A DNA stretch of 64,000 bases from Floccifex porci (GTDB lineage: Bacteria; Bacillota_I; Bacilli_A; Erysipelotrichales; Erysipelotrichaceae), in contig NZ_VUMM01000005.1 of the NCBI RefSeq assembly GCF_009696175.1, positions 31,925 to 95,924 of the forward strand, read 5' to 3'. Under the pieces are notes generated by a model that was not told the DNA's origin, did not search any database, and saw nothing but the letters and a program-made list of their open reading frames with translations. Position 1 is the first letter of the stretch; each line of letters starts with the position of its first letter. This document shows positions 55,000 to 63,874 of this stretch, in pieces. Both the position numbers and the translations under genes were made by a program.

Positions 55000-57900
55000 A
55001 TGCCAAAGAGAAGTGACGTAAATAAAGTTCTTGTGATAGGATCCGGTCCAGTTATTATTGGACAGGCCGCTGAATTTGATTATTCAGGAACACAAGCATG
55101 TAAAGCTTTAAGAAAATTAGGGTATCAGATTGTATTGGTCAATTCCAATCCAGCAACGATTATGACTGATCCAGATACTGCAGATGTAACATATATTGAA
55201 CCATTGAATGTTCAAAGATTGACACAGATTATTGAAAAAGAAAGACCGGATGCCTTATTACCGAATCTGGGAGGACAATCGGCTTTAAATTTATGTTCTG
55301 AATTATCCCAGGCAGGTATTTTAGATAAATATCATGTCGAAGTATTAGGAGTAAAAGTGGATGCAATCGAAAAAGGAGAAGATCGTCTGGCTTTTAAAGA
55401 ATCCATGAATGCTTTAGGAATTGAAATGGCGCGTTCGGAAATTGCCAATACAGTGGAACAGGCAATTGAAATTGCATCGAAACTGGGGTATCCGGTTGTA
55501 GTTCGTCCTGCTTATACAATGGGAGGAGCTGGAGGAGGACTGGTTTATAATATTGAAGAATTAAAAACCGTTGTTTCCAGAGGGTTACAAGCCAGCTTGG
55601 TTCATGAATGTTTAATTGAAGAATCCATTTTAGGATGGGAAGAATTAGAAGTAGAAGTAGTTCGAGATGCCAAAAATAATATGATTACGGTCTGCTTTAT
55701 TGAAAATATTGATCCTATGGGAGTTCATACAGGAGATTCTTTCTGTGCAGCTCCAATGTTGACAATCTCTCAGGAAGTTCAGGATCGTTTAAAAGACATG
55801 GCATTCCGTATAGTAGAGTCCATTAATGTGATTGGGGGAACCAATGTACAATTTGCTCATGATCCAAAAACAGATCGCATTGTTGTGATTGAAATCAATC
55901 CTAGAACGTCTCGTTCTTCGGCATTGGCTTCCAAAGCAACTGGTTTTCCAATTGCCTTGGTTTCTGCGATGTTGGCAGCAGGTCTTACACTGGATGAAAT
56001 CGAATGTGGAAAATATGGAACATTGGATAAATATATACCCGATGGAGATTATGTCGTAATAAAATTTGCTCGTTGGGCTTTTGAAAAATTTAAAGGTTCT
56101 AAAGATGAATTGGGAACACAAATGCGTGCCGTTGGAGAAGTCATGTCCATTGGAAAGACGTACAAGGAAGCATTCCAGAAAGCCATTCGTTCATTGGAAA
56201 TTGGATGTTATGGTTTAGGACATGTGAAAAATTATGATTCATTAAGTAAAGAAGAATTATTGAATAAATTGAGCATTCCAACATCACAGCGTCAATTTTT
56301 GATGTATGAAGCTTTACGTAAAGGTGCAAGCATTGAAGAACTGCACCAGATTACAAAAATCAAACCTTATTTTATTGAACAAATGAAGGAACTGGTAGAG
56401 GAAGAAGAAGCTTTATTAATATATAAACGTTCTTTACCACCGGTAGATGTTTTGAAAAATGCGAAACAGAATGGTTTTTCAGATAAATATTTATCACAGA
56501 TATTAGAAGTACAAGAAGAAGAGATTCGTAAACAGCGAATTAAAAATCAGATTGTTCAGACTTGGCAGCCAGTTCATGTATCAGGTACAAAAGATAATGC
56601 ATATTATTATTCAACTTATAATGAAGAAGATCATGATATTGTATCGGATGCGAAAAAAGTTATGATTTTAGGTGGTGGTCCAAATCGTATTGGACAGGGT
56701 ATCGAATTTGATTACTGTTGTGTACATGCGGCTTTATCTTTGAAAAAATTAGGACTTGAAACGATTATCGTTAACTGTAATCCAGAAACGGTATCAACGG
56801 ATTATGACACATCCGATAAATTATATTTTGAACCATTGACATTAGAAGATGTTTTAAGCATTCATGAAAAAGAAAAACCAGTGGGTGTTATTGCTCAGTT
56901 TGGTGGACAAACGCCACTAAATTTAGCAAATGAATTAAAGAAAAATGGTGTAAATATATTAGGAACCACTCCAGAAACCATTGATATGGCTGAAGATCGT
57001 GATTTATTCAATGGAATGATGGAAAAATTAGGAATTCCAATGCCTGAATCGGGAATGGCTATCAATATTGAAGAAGCTTTAGAAATCGCAAAACGAATTG
57101 GATATCCATTGATGGTTCGTCCATCTTATGTATTAGGTGGAAGAGGAATGGAAGTTGTATACGATGATAAGGATCTAAAAGAATATATGGCGGCTGCTGT
57201 AGGAGTAACTCCAGATCGTCCTATTCTGATTGATCGATTCTTAAATAACGCATTAGAATGTGAAGCAGATGCCATTAGTGATGGAGAACATGTTTTTGTT
57301 CCTGCAGTTATGGAACATATTGAATTGGCTGGTATCCATTCTGGAGATTCTGCCTGTATGCTTCCAAGTAAGAACATTCCATTCCGTCATTTAAAATCAA
57401 TTAAAGAATATACGAAAAAAATCGCAAAAGAAATGAATGTACGTGGATTGATGAATATGCAGTATGCCATTGCGGATGATAAAGTTTATGTACTGGAAGC
57501 CAATCCAAGAGCCAGCCGTACCGTACCTTTGGTTTCAAAAGTATGCAATGTGAACATGGTCAAACTGGCAACGGAAATTATCACATGTCCAATCACAAAA
57601 CAGGAATCACCTGTACCTGGGTTAAAAGAAAAAGTGATTCCTCATGTTGGGGTAAAAGAAGCTGTATTTCCTTTTAATATGTTCCCAGAAGTGGATCCAG
57701 TTTTAGGTCCGGAAATGCGTTCGACTGGAGAAGTATTGGGATTGGGAGCTTCTTTTGGAGAAGGATATTTTAAAGCACAGGAAGCCACTCAAACATTGCT
57801 GCCTGTAGAAGGAAAAGTTTTAATTTCTGTCAGTGATCGTGATAAAGGAGAATTGATTTCTTTAGCTCAGGGATATTATGATGCCGGTTTTGAACTGGTT

Positions 57901-58215
57901 GCCACAGGAAAAACATACCAGATGATTAAAGAACACAACATTCCGGTTTCTTTCATTAATAAAATGTATGAAGGTAGACCCAATATAGAAGACATTATTA
58001 CCAATGGAGAAATCTGTATGGTCATTAATACTCCAAGTGGGAAACAAAGTATTCATGATGACAGTTATATTCGTAAATCGGCCATTAAAATGCACATCCC
58101 ATATGTCACAAACATGGCAGCGGCTAAAGCATCACTGGAAGGAATTCGTGAAATCAAAATTCACGGTCTACATGAAGTCTGTTCTTTACAGGAATATCAT
58201 AAGCACATTAAATAG
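55000..58215 (+). CDS. carB: Carbamoyl-phosphate synthase large subunit
   Basis: 1071 residues, full length. Two ATP-grasp halves: the first with VLVIGSGPVIIGQAAEFDYS, the second with VMILGGGPNRIGQGIEFDYC. RPAYTMGGAGGG and RPSYVLGGRGMEV are the phosphate loops; the MGS-like allosteric domain occupies the last 150 residues (ISVSDRDKGELISLAQ). Makes carbamoyl phosphate for pyrimidine and arginine synthesis. It stands alone with its own promoter and terminator: carA, usually directly upstream, is not in the window. Confidence 0.98.
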   Translation: MPKRSDVNKVLVIGSGPVIIGQAAEFDYSGTQACKALRKLGYQIVLVNSNPATIMTDPDTADVTYIEPLNVQRLTQIIEKERPDALLPNLGGQSALNLCSELSQAGILDKYHVEVLGVKVDAIEKGEDRLAFKESMNALGIEMARSEIANTVEQAIEIASKLGYPVVVRPAYTMGGAGGGLVYNIEELKTVVSRGLQASLVHECLIEESILGWEELEVEVVRDAKNNMITVCFIENIDPMGVHTGDSFCAAPMLTISQEVQDRLKDMAFRIVESINVIGGTNVQFAHDPKTDRIVVIEINPRTSRSSALASKATGFPIALVSAMLAAGLTLDEIECGKYGTLDKYIPDGDYVVIKFARWAFEKFKGSKDELGTQMRAVGEVMSIGKTYKEAFQKAIRSLEIGCYGLGHVKNYDSLSKEELLNKLSIPTSQRQFLMYEALRKGASIEELHQITKIKPYFIEQMKELVEEEEALLIYKRSLPPVDVLKNAKQNGFSDKYLSQILEVQEEEIRKQRIKNQIVQTWQPVHVSGTKDNAYYYSTYNEEDHDIVSDAKKVMILGGGPNRIGQGIEFDYCCVHAALSLKKLGLETIIVNCNPETVSTDYDTSDKLYFEPLTLEDVLSIHEKEKPVGVIAQFGGQTPLNLANELKKNGVNILGTTPETIDMAEDRDLFNGMMEKLGIPMPESGMAINIEEALEIAKRIGYPLMVRPSYVLGGRGMEVVYDDKDLKEYMAAAVGVTPDRPILIDRFLNNALECEADAISDGEHVFVPAVMEHIELAGIHSGDSACMLPSKNIPFRHLKSIKEYTKKIAKEMNVRGLMNMQYAIADDKVYVLEANPRASRTVPLVSKVCNVNMVKLATEIITCPITKQESPVPGLKEKVIPHVGVKEAVFPFNMFPEVDPVLGPEMRSTGEVLGLGASFGEGYFKAQEATQTLLPVEGKVLISVSDRDKGELISLAQGYYDAGFELVATGKTYQMIKEHNIPVSFINKMYEGRPNIEDIITNGEICMVINTPSGKQSIHDDSYIRKSAIKMHIPYVTNMAAAKASLEGIREIKIHGLHEVCSLQEYHKHIK

Positions 58216-58233
58216 GCGAGTAATCGCCTTTTT
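58214..58233 (+). terminator. carB terminator
   Basis: AGGCGA / TCGCCT, loop GTAA, then TTTTT; the stem starts in the stop codon. Confidence 0.8.
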
Positions 58234-58289
58234 ATATTGTCATATATAATGTCAATATAAAATATATTTTAGTATCAGGAGGAAACGAT

Positions 58290-58508
58290 ATGTCAAGATG
58301 TGCAAAATGTATAAAAATGTTGATATTGTTAAGTGAAAATGGAAAAATGTCTTCCATTGAACTGGCACAGGAATTACAGACCAATGTAAGAAATATTCGA
58401 GAATACAGAAAAGAGCTAGAGGAAGCAGGATTTCAGTTTCAATCCAAGACGGGAAGTAAGGGAGGTATTGAATTAGAAAATTGTAGAATCAAAATTATTC
58501 CAAATTAA
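58290..58508 (+). CDS. Stand-alone HTH_11-type DNA-binding protein
   Basis: 72 residues, all winged-helix: CIKMLILLSENGKMSSIELA, ELQTNVRNIREYRKELEEAG and FQFQSKTGSKGGIELE match the N-terminal DeoR/WYL-type HTH. The sensor domain usually fused to it is absent and no remnant is seen downstream, so it is either a natural mini-regulator or a truncated one. Strong SD AGGAGGA supports expression. Precedes the aminopeptidase P gene by 56 bases. Confidence 0.75.
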   Translation: MSRCAKCIKMLILLSENGKMSSIELAQELQTNVRNIREYRKELEEAGFQFQSKTGSKGGIELENCRIKIIPN

Positions 58509-58564
58509 ATCATGACAAATACAGGAATTCGTTGTACACTTTCCTATGGAAAGAAGGGTTTAAT

Positions 58565-60343
58565 ATGATTTCAAAACAAATGATCGAATTGAAAAATGCG
58601 ATGAAGGAAAAGAATATACAAGCTTATATCATTCCAACAAGTGATTTTCACGATACGGAAACGGCAGCAGATTATTTTGCGGCGCGAAAATATTTTTCTG
58701 GATTTACAGGAAGTGCTGGGGTTCTGGTCGTATTAGAGGATAAAGCTGCTTTATGGACAGATGGACGTTATTTTATCCAGGCAGAAAACGAATTGGCCAA
58801 CAGTGGAATCGATTTAATGAAACAAGGTCAGGAAGGAGTTCCTTCGATTGAAGAATATATCCTTTCCAATTTAATAGAAGGTCAAACAGTAGGTTTTGAT
58901 GGTCGTACCATTGGTTATAACGATGCGATGAAATATAAAGAAGTCTTTGAAACTTCTCAATTAAAAATGAATGTCAATTTGGATCTGGTCAGTGAAATCT
59001 GGAAAGATCGCCCAGAAAGGCCACATGCTCAAACGTTCTATTATTCTGAAAAATATTCAGGACGATCCATTTCACAAAAATTAGAAATGGTACGTAAAGA
59101 AATGAATAAATTAAATGCTTATACTTATGTAGTTACTAAGATTGATGAAGTTGCATGGCTTTATAATATTCGTGCGAAAGACATTGAAAATGTACCTTTA
59201 CCTATGTCTTATGCATTGGTCACAATTGACCAGGCAATGTTGTATATAGATTCAACTCGATTGGATGACCAGAGTCAGAAAAAATTGAAAGAAGCCAATG
59301 TACAGATATGTGAGTATGATGCGATATATGAAGATGTCACAAAACAGAAAGGTCCAGTGTTATTGGATCCATCTACATGTAATTCTCGCATTGCCATGTC
59401 CATACAGGAACCATTAGTCAAAGAAATGAGTCCAATCATTTTATTAAAAGCATGTAAAAATGAAGTGGAACTGGAAAACACAAAATGGGCTCATATTAAA
59501 GATGGGGTAGCTGTTACTAAATTCATGTACTGGTTAAAACAAAATGTTTCTTCAATGGAAATTGATGAAGTATCGGCTTCAAAAAAATTAACCGAATTCA
59601 GATCGCAACAGGAAAATTATATAGAAGATTCTTTTACAACCATTCCTGCTTATAAAGAAAATGCAGCTATGATGCATTATCATGCCAAAGAAGGAAATTG
59701 TGCACAATTAAAACCAGAAGGATTGTTTCTAGTGGATAGCGGTGGACATTATTATGAAGGAACAACGGATATTACCCGTACTTTTGTATTAGGTCCATTA
59801 TCCGATGAGGAAAAATACTGGTTTACTAAAGCTATGCGTTCTCACATTCGTCTGGCAAAAGCCCATTTCTTATATGGTTGTCATGGATACAATCTGGATA
59901 TTCTTTCTAGAGGACCTTTATGGGACGAAGATTTAGATTATCAATGTGGAACAGGACATGGAGTGGGTCATTTATCCAACGTTCATGAATGTCCAAATGG
60001 ATTCAGGTGGCGTATTGTACCGGAAAGAAATGATTCCTGTGTACTGGAAGAAGGTATGATTCAAAGCAATGAACCAGGTGTTTATATTGAAGGAAAAATG
60101 GGGATTCGACATGAAAATGAATATGTTGTCGTAAAAGGAAAGAAAAATTTCTATGGACAATTTATGCATTTTGAATGTTTGACATGGGTTCCATTTGATT
60201 CTCAGGGAATCGATCCTTCACTAATGATGAAAGATGAAATTGAATGGTATAACTGGTATCAGAATGAATGTTACAACAAGCTGGCTTCTGGTCTGAATGA
60301 AGATGAAAAAGCTTGGCTGAAAGAAGTATGTAAACCATTATAA
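58565..60343 (+). CDS. Xaa-Pro aminopeptidase (aminopeptidase P, M24B)
   Basis: 592 residues, the long three-domain type: two creatinase-like N-terminal domains (about 1-300) and the pita-bread catalytic domain. Metal ligands: Asp in FLVDSGGHYYEGTTDITRT (both Asp), His in GTGHGVGHLSNVHE, Glu in SNEPGVYIEGKMGIR and Glu in HENEYVVV. Removes an N-terminal residue before proline. Start 58565 with AAGGG; an open frame from 58532 is rejected. CpXC gene follows after 1 base. Confidence 0.95.
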   Translation: MISKQMIELKNAMKEKNIQAYIIPTSDFHDTETAADYFAARKYFSGFTGSAGVLVVLEDKAALWTDGRYFIQAENELANSGIDLMKQGQEGVPSIEEYILSNLIEGQTVGFDGRTIGYNDAMKYKEVFETSQLKMNVNLDLVSEIWKDRPERPHAQTFYYSEKYSGRSISQKLEMVRKEMNKLNAYTYVVTKIDEVAWLYNIRAKDIENVPLPMSYALVTIDQAMLYIDSTRLDDQSQKKLKEANVQICEYDAIYEDVTKQKGPVLLDPSTCNSRIAMSIQEPLVKEMSPIILLKACKNEVELENTKWAHIKDGVAVTKFMYWLKQNVSSMEIDEVSASKKLTEFRSQQENYIEDSFTTIPAYKENAAMMHYHAKEGNCAQLKPEGLFLVDSGGHYYEGTTDITRTFVLGPLSDEEKYWFTKAMRSHIRLAKAHFLYGCHGYNLDILSRGPLWDEDLDYQCGTGHGVGHLSNVHECPNGFRWRIVPERNDSCVLEEGMIQSNEPGVYIEGKMGIRHENEYVVVKGKKNFYGQFMHFECLTWVPFDSQGIDPSLMMKDEIEWYNWYQNECYNKLASGLNEDEKAWLKEVCKPL

Positions 60344-60344
60344 T

Positions 60345-60851
60345 ATGAAAGAAAAAATGATATATACGACATGTCCACATTGTGGGCATGTTTTTCAAAT
60401 TAAAAGAGATACCTTTTCCATTGCAGGCATGAATTCAATAATCGATCAAAGATTAAAAGAAGGTACGTATTTTACTCATATCTGTCAAAAATGTAAGCAG
60501 CCTTTTTATTTATTTCACCCATTTTTATATAGAGATCCAGTATTGAAATATATACTGATTTTATCTCAACAAAAATCATTTGAATCTTTACCAGAAGATG
60601 AAAAAATCATTGTATGTAAAAATGTAAATCAATTTCTTTTTTCTTATAAAGTATTGTCTCAACAATTAAATCTTAAATTTATATTTGAAAAGAAAAAAAC
60701 ATTGGAAAATCGAATTCATCATCCTGTAAAATTTGATAGTTATGACTCAATAAATCAATGTTTATGGTTTTATAAAAATCAGCAGCCGATTGCGCTTAAA
60801 CTAAAAGAAGTTGAAATCGAAAAGGTATATGATAGAATAAATACGTTATAG
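60345..60851 (+). CDS. CpXC domain protein
   Basis: 168 residues. The start TTCPHCGHVFQ and HICQKCKQPFYLFHP give two CxxC pairs (about residues 10/13 and 49/52), the CpXC arrangement, likely binding zinc. The C-terminal part is alpha/beta with no known motif. Function of the family is unknown. Starts 1 base after the aminopeptidase stop. Confidence 0.82.
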   Translation: MKEKMIYTTCPHCGHVFQIKRDTFSIAGMNSIIDQRLKEGTYFTHICQKCKQPFYLFHPFLYRDPVLKYILILSQQKSFESLPEDEKIIVCKNVNQFLFSYKVLSQQLNLKFIFEKKKTLENRIHHPVKFDSYDSINQCLWFYKNQQPIALKLKEVEIEKVYDRINTL

Positions 60852-60864
60852 GAAAGGAAATAAT

Positions 60865-61884
60865 ATGAAAATATTAGTAACAGGAGGAGCCGGGTATATA
60901 GGTTCTCATACATGTGTTGAATTATTAGAAAATGATTATGAAGTAGTAATCTTGGATAATTTATACAATTCATCTGAAAAAGCAGTGAATCGAATTGAAA
61001 AGATCACAAATAAAAAAGTAACTTTTTATAAAACCGATCTTTTAAATAAAGAAGAAATGAATGCGATTTTTGAAAAAGAAAAAATTGATGCGGTGATTCA
61101 TTTTGCGGGATTAAAAGCAGTGGGAGAAAGTGTAAGAAAACCGTTGGAATATTATCAGAATAATATTACAGGAACTTTAAATTTGATTGAAGTTATGAAA
61201 AAACAAAATGTGAAGAATATTATTTTTTCATCCAGTGCAACTGTTTATGGTAATCCTGCAAGCATTCCAATTACAGAAGAATGTCCTAAAGGGGTTTGTA
61301 CCAATCCTTATGGGTGGACCAAATGGATGTTAGAACAAATTTTAAGCGATGTATATACATCCGATCCAGAATGGAATGTCATGCTTTTAAGATATTTTAA
61401 TCCCATTGGAGCTCATGAAAGTGGATTAATTGGGGAAGATCCAAAAGGAATTCCAAATAATTTATTACCATATGTTGCTCAGGTTGCCATTGGAAAACTG
61501 GAATGTGTTGGTGTTTTTGGAAATGATTATGATACACCAGATGGAACAGGTGTTAGAGATTACATTCATGTTGTTGATTTAGCAAAAGGACATGTAAAAG
61601 CTTTAGAAAAAATAAAAGAAAAAGCGGGATTAAAAGTATATAATCTAGGTACAGGGAATGGATATAGCGTTCTGGATGTGATTCATGCATTTGAAAAAGC
61701 ATGCGGTCATACCATTCCTTATCAAATTAAGCCACGTAGAGAAGGAGATATTGCGACTTGTTATTCAAAATGTGACAAAGCCAAAGATGAATTAGGATGG
61801 GAGGCACAATACAATTTGGATGATATGGTATCTTCCAGCTGGAAATGGCAGACAATGAATCCAAATGGGTACAAAGGAGAATAA
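60865..61884 (+). CDS. galE: UDP-glucose 4-epimerase
   Basis: 339 residues. NAD motif VTGGAGYIGSHTCVELL, FSSSATVYG, catalytic YGWTK (Tyr-x-x-x-Lys), LRYFNPIGAHESGLIGEDP and TPDGTGVRDYIHVVDLAKGH. Interconverts UDP-Glc and UDP-Gal for surface glycans and galactose use. SD AGGAAAGGA; mscL follows after 1 base. Confidence 0.97.
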   Translation: MKILVTGGAGYIGSHTCVELLENDYEVVILDNLYNSSEKAVNRIEKITNKKVTFYKTDLLNKEEMNAIFEKEKIDAVIHFAGLKAVGESVRKPLEYYQNNITGTLNLIEVMKKQNVKNIIFSSSATVYGNPASIPITEECPKGVCTNPYGWTKWMLEQILSDVYTSDPEWNVMLLRYFNPIGAHESGLIGEDPKGIPNNLLPYVAQVAIGKLECVGVFGNDYDTPDGTGVRDYIHVVDLAKGHVKALEKIKEKAGLKVYNLGTGNGYSVLDVIHAFEKACGHTIPYQIKPRREGDIATCYSKCDKAKDELGWEAQYNLDDMVSSSWKWQTMNPNGYKGE

Positions 61885-61885
61885 G

Positions 61886-62287
61886 ATGAAAAAATTTATT
61901 GAAGAATTTAAAGCTTTTGCGTTTCGTGGAAATGTAGTGGATTTGTCGATTGGTGTTTTGATTGGAGGGGCTTTTTCTGCCTTGGTTGCTTCTTTTACAA
62001 ATGATATCATCAATCCTATTCTTGCAATTTTAGGTGATCCAGCTGTTGGTCTTGGTTGGGTGATTCCACTTCCTGGAGGAAGTGATGGAATCCTGATTGG
62101 AGATTTTATTGGAGCAATTATCAATTTTTTGATTATGGCTTTTGTGATTTTTATCATCATGAAATCATTGAATAAATTAGCTGCAGCTGGTAAAAAACAG
62201 GAAGAGGAAGCAGTTAGTGAACCTGTAAAAGACCCACAATTAGAATTATTAGAAGAGATCAGAGATTTATTAAAAGATCAGAAATAA
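61886..62287 (+). CDS. mscL: Large-conductance mechanosensitive channel
   Basis: 133 residues. EEFKAFAFRGNVVDLSIGVL is the N-terminal helix and first membrane segment with the GGAFSALV pore constriction; the second helix is ALIINFLIMAFVIF-like GAIINFLIMAFVIF; the C-terminal cytoplasmic bundle ends LLEEIRDLLKDQK. Releases solutes on hypo-osmotic shock. Start 61886 with AAAGGAG inside the galE end. Confidence 0.97.
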   Translation: MKKFIEEFKAFAFRGNVVDLSIGVLIGGAFSALVASFTNDIINPILAILGDPAVGLGWVIPLPGGSDGILIGDFIGAIINFLIMAFVIFIIMKSLNKLAAAGKKQEEEAVSEPVKDPQLELLEEIRDLLKDQK

Positions 62288-62289
62288 AA

Positions 62290-62317
62290 TACCGGAATCT
62301 TTATTCCGGTAATTTTT
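62290..62317. terminator. Bidirectional terminator between mscL and MATE gene
   Basis: TACCGGAAT / ATTCCGGTA with loop CTTT, T-run to the right. The MATE stop codon overlaps the loop edge. Confidence 0.85.
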
Positions 62318-63638
62318 TATATAAGCTGAAATACATCGTGATAAAACAAGCCAGTCCACCAATGAGATTGGATACAGGTTCAGCCCAGAAAACTCCATCA
62401 ATTCCCATAATGGTAGGCAGATAGATTGTAAGTGGTATGACAATAATGGCTTTCCTCAATAAGGAAAAGAAGATAGCTCTTTTTGCACATCCCAAAGCCT
62501 GAAATGTACTTTGTCCACAGAATTGAAATGCCATGAAACAAAATCCAATAAAATAAATATTCAAAGAACGAGGTCCATAAGATAAAATGGTTTCATCGGT
62601 AGTAAAAATGGACATTAATAATTTTGGAAAGGTAATCACAAGAATCCAGGCAATAAAAGTATAAATGATTCCAACTTTTACATTAAATCGAATTCCTTCT
62701 TTAACTCTTTTATATTGTTTTGCTCCATAATTGTATCCATTTACAGGCTGACAGCCCGATCCAAGAGCCTGAACGGGTACGGACAGGATTTCTCGAACGG
62801 AATTGATGATGGTCATAATGCCAACATACAAATCTCCTCCATAAAGAGTAAGAGTCTGATTACAGATGATCTGTACAGAACAATTGGTGGCCATAACGAT
62901 AAAACCAGATAATCCTAAAGATAAGATTTTCTTTATATAAAACCATTGAGGTTTTAAATATTTTCTTTGGATACGATAGGTTTTCTTTGAATCCATAAAG
63001 AAATAAAGTACCCATAAAAAAGATATAAATTGAGACACAACCGTCGCAAAGGCAGCCCCTTGAATTCCCATATGAAGTAAAAAGATAAAGATGGGATCTA
63101 AAATGATATTCAAAAGGGCTCCAATCAAAATTGTATACATTCCGATTTTAGGATATCCCTGTGCATTGATCATTCCATTTAAACCAGTAGAAAACATTGA
63201 AAATAAAGTACCCAATAAATATATATTCAAATATTGATTTGCATAGTAATAAGATTCATCACTGGCTCCAAAGGCATATAAAATGGGTTTTTTAAAGATA
63301 TAACACAGAATCATTAATAAAATGGAAGTCATCACAATCAATGTCGTACACTGAGATAAAATGTGATTGGCTTTTTCATCGTTCTTTTCTCCTCTGGCCA
63401 TCGAAAATAAAGGTGTGGCCCCAGATGAATACAATTGAGTAAAGGCTCCAATTAATGTTGTTAATGGAAATACGATTCCAATTCCTGTTAATGCCATTGA
63501 ACCTATTTCTGGTAAATGTCCAATATAAATGCGATCAATTACGTTATACAACAATTGAATCAATTGAGCAAACAACAAGGGAATGGTTTGAATCAATATA
63601 ATCTTAGATACTTTTCCTTTTGAAAAATCATTTTGCAT
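62301..63638 (-). CDS. MATE family efflux transporter
   Basis: 445 residues, twelve membrane segments in two MatE halves: IPLLFAQLIQLLYNVIDRIY, GSMALTGIGIVFPL and NAQGYPKIGMYTILIGALLN in the first; VQALGSGCQPVNGYNYGA and QALGCAKRAI in the second. Exports drugs or metabolites with Na+ or H+; substrate unknown. No SD; TATGAT lies exactly six bases before the ATG on the minus strand (63645-63650). Confidence 0.93.
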   Translation of the reverse strand: MQNDFSKGKVSKIILIQTIPLLFAQLIQLLYNVIDRIYIGHLPEIGSMALTGIGIVFPLTTLIGAFTQLYSSGATPLFSMARGEKNDEKANHILSQCTTLIVMTSILLMILCYIFKKPILYAFGASDESYYYANQYLNIYLLGTLFSMFSTGLNGMINAQGYPKIGMYTILIGALLNIILDPIFIFLLHMGIQGAAFATVVSQFISFLWVLYFFMDSKKTYRIQRKYLKPQWFYIKKILSLGLSGFIVMATNCSVQIICNQTLTLYGGDLYVGIMTIINSVREILSVPVQALGSGCQPVNGYNYGAKQYKRVKEGIRFNVKVGIIYTFIAWILVITFPKLLMSIFTTDETILSYGPRSLNIYFIGFCFMAFQFCGQSTFQALGCAKRAIFFSLLRKAIIVIPLTIYLPTIMGIDGVFWAEPVSNLIGGLACFITMYFSLYKKLPE

Positions 63639-63874
63639 AAAAATATCATACTCTTTTTTCTTAGATTAAGCTATTTTGTTTTAATAATTTGAATATACAA
63701 GTAAATAATTACTAAAATCTGAAAAAAGGTACTTTGATAAGTTTATACAGATATTCATGAGGTTGATAAAATTTAATTAAGTATATAAACGATTCAAAGT
63801 GGACAATTTAAATGACGAAAAGAAAAAAAAGAAAAAACATAAAATAATATTATTAATTCTATCTAATCGTTTTT

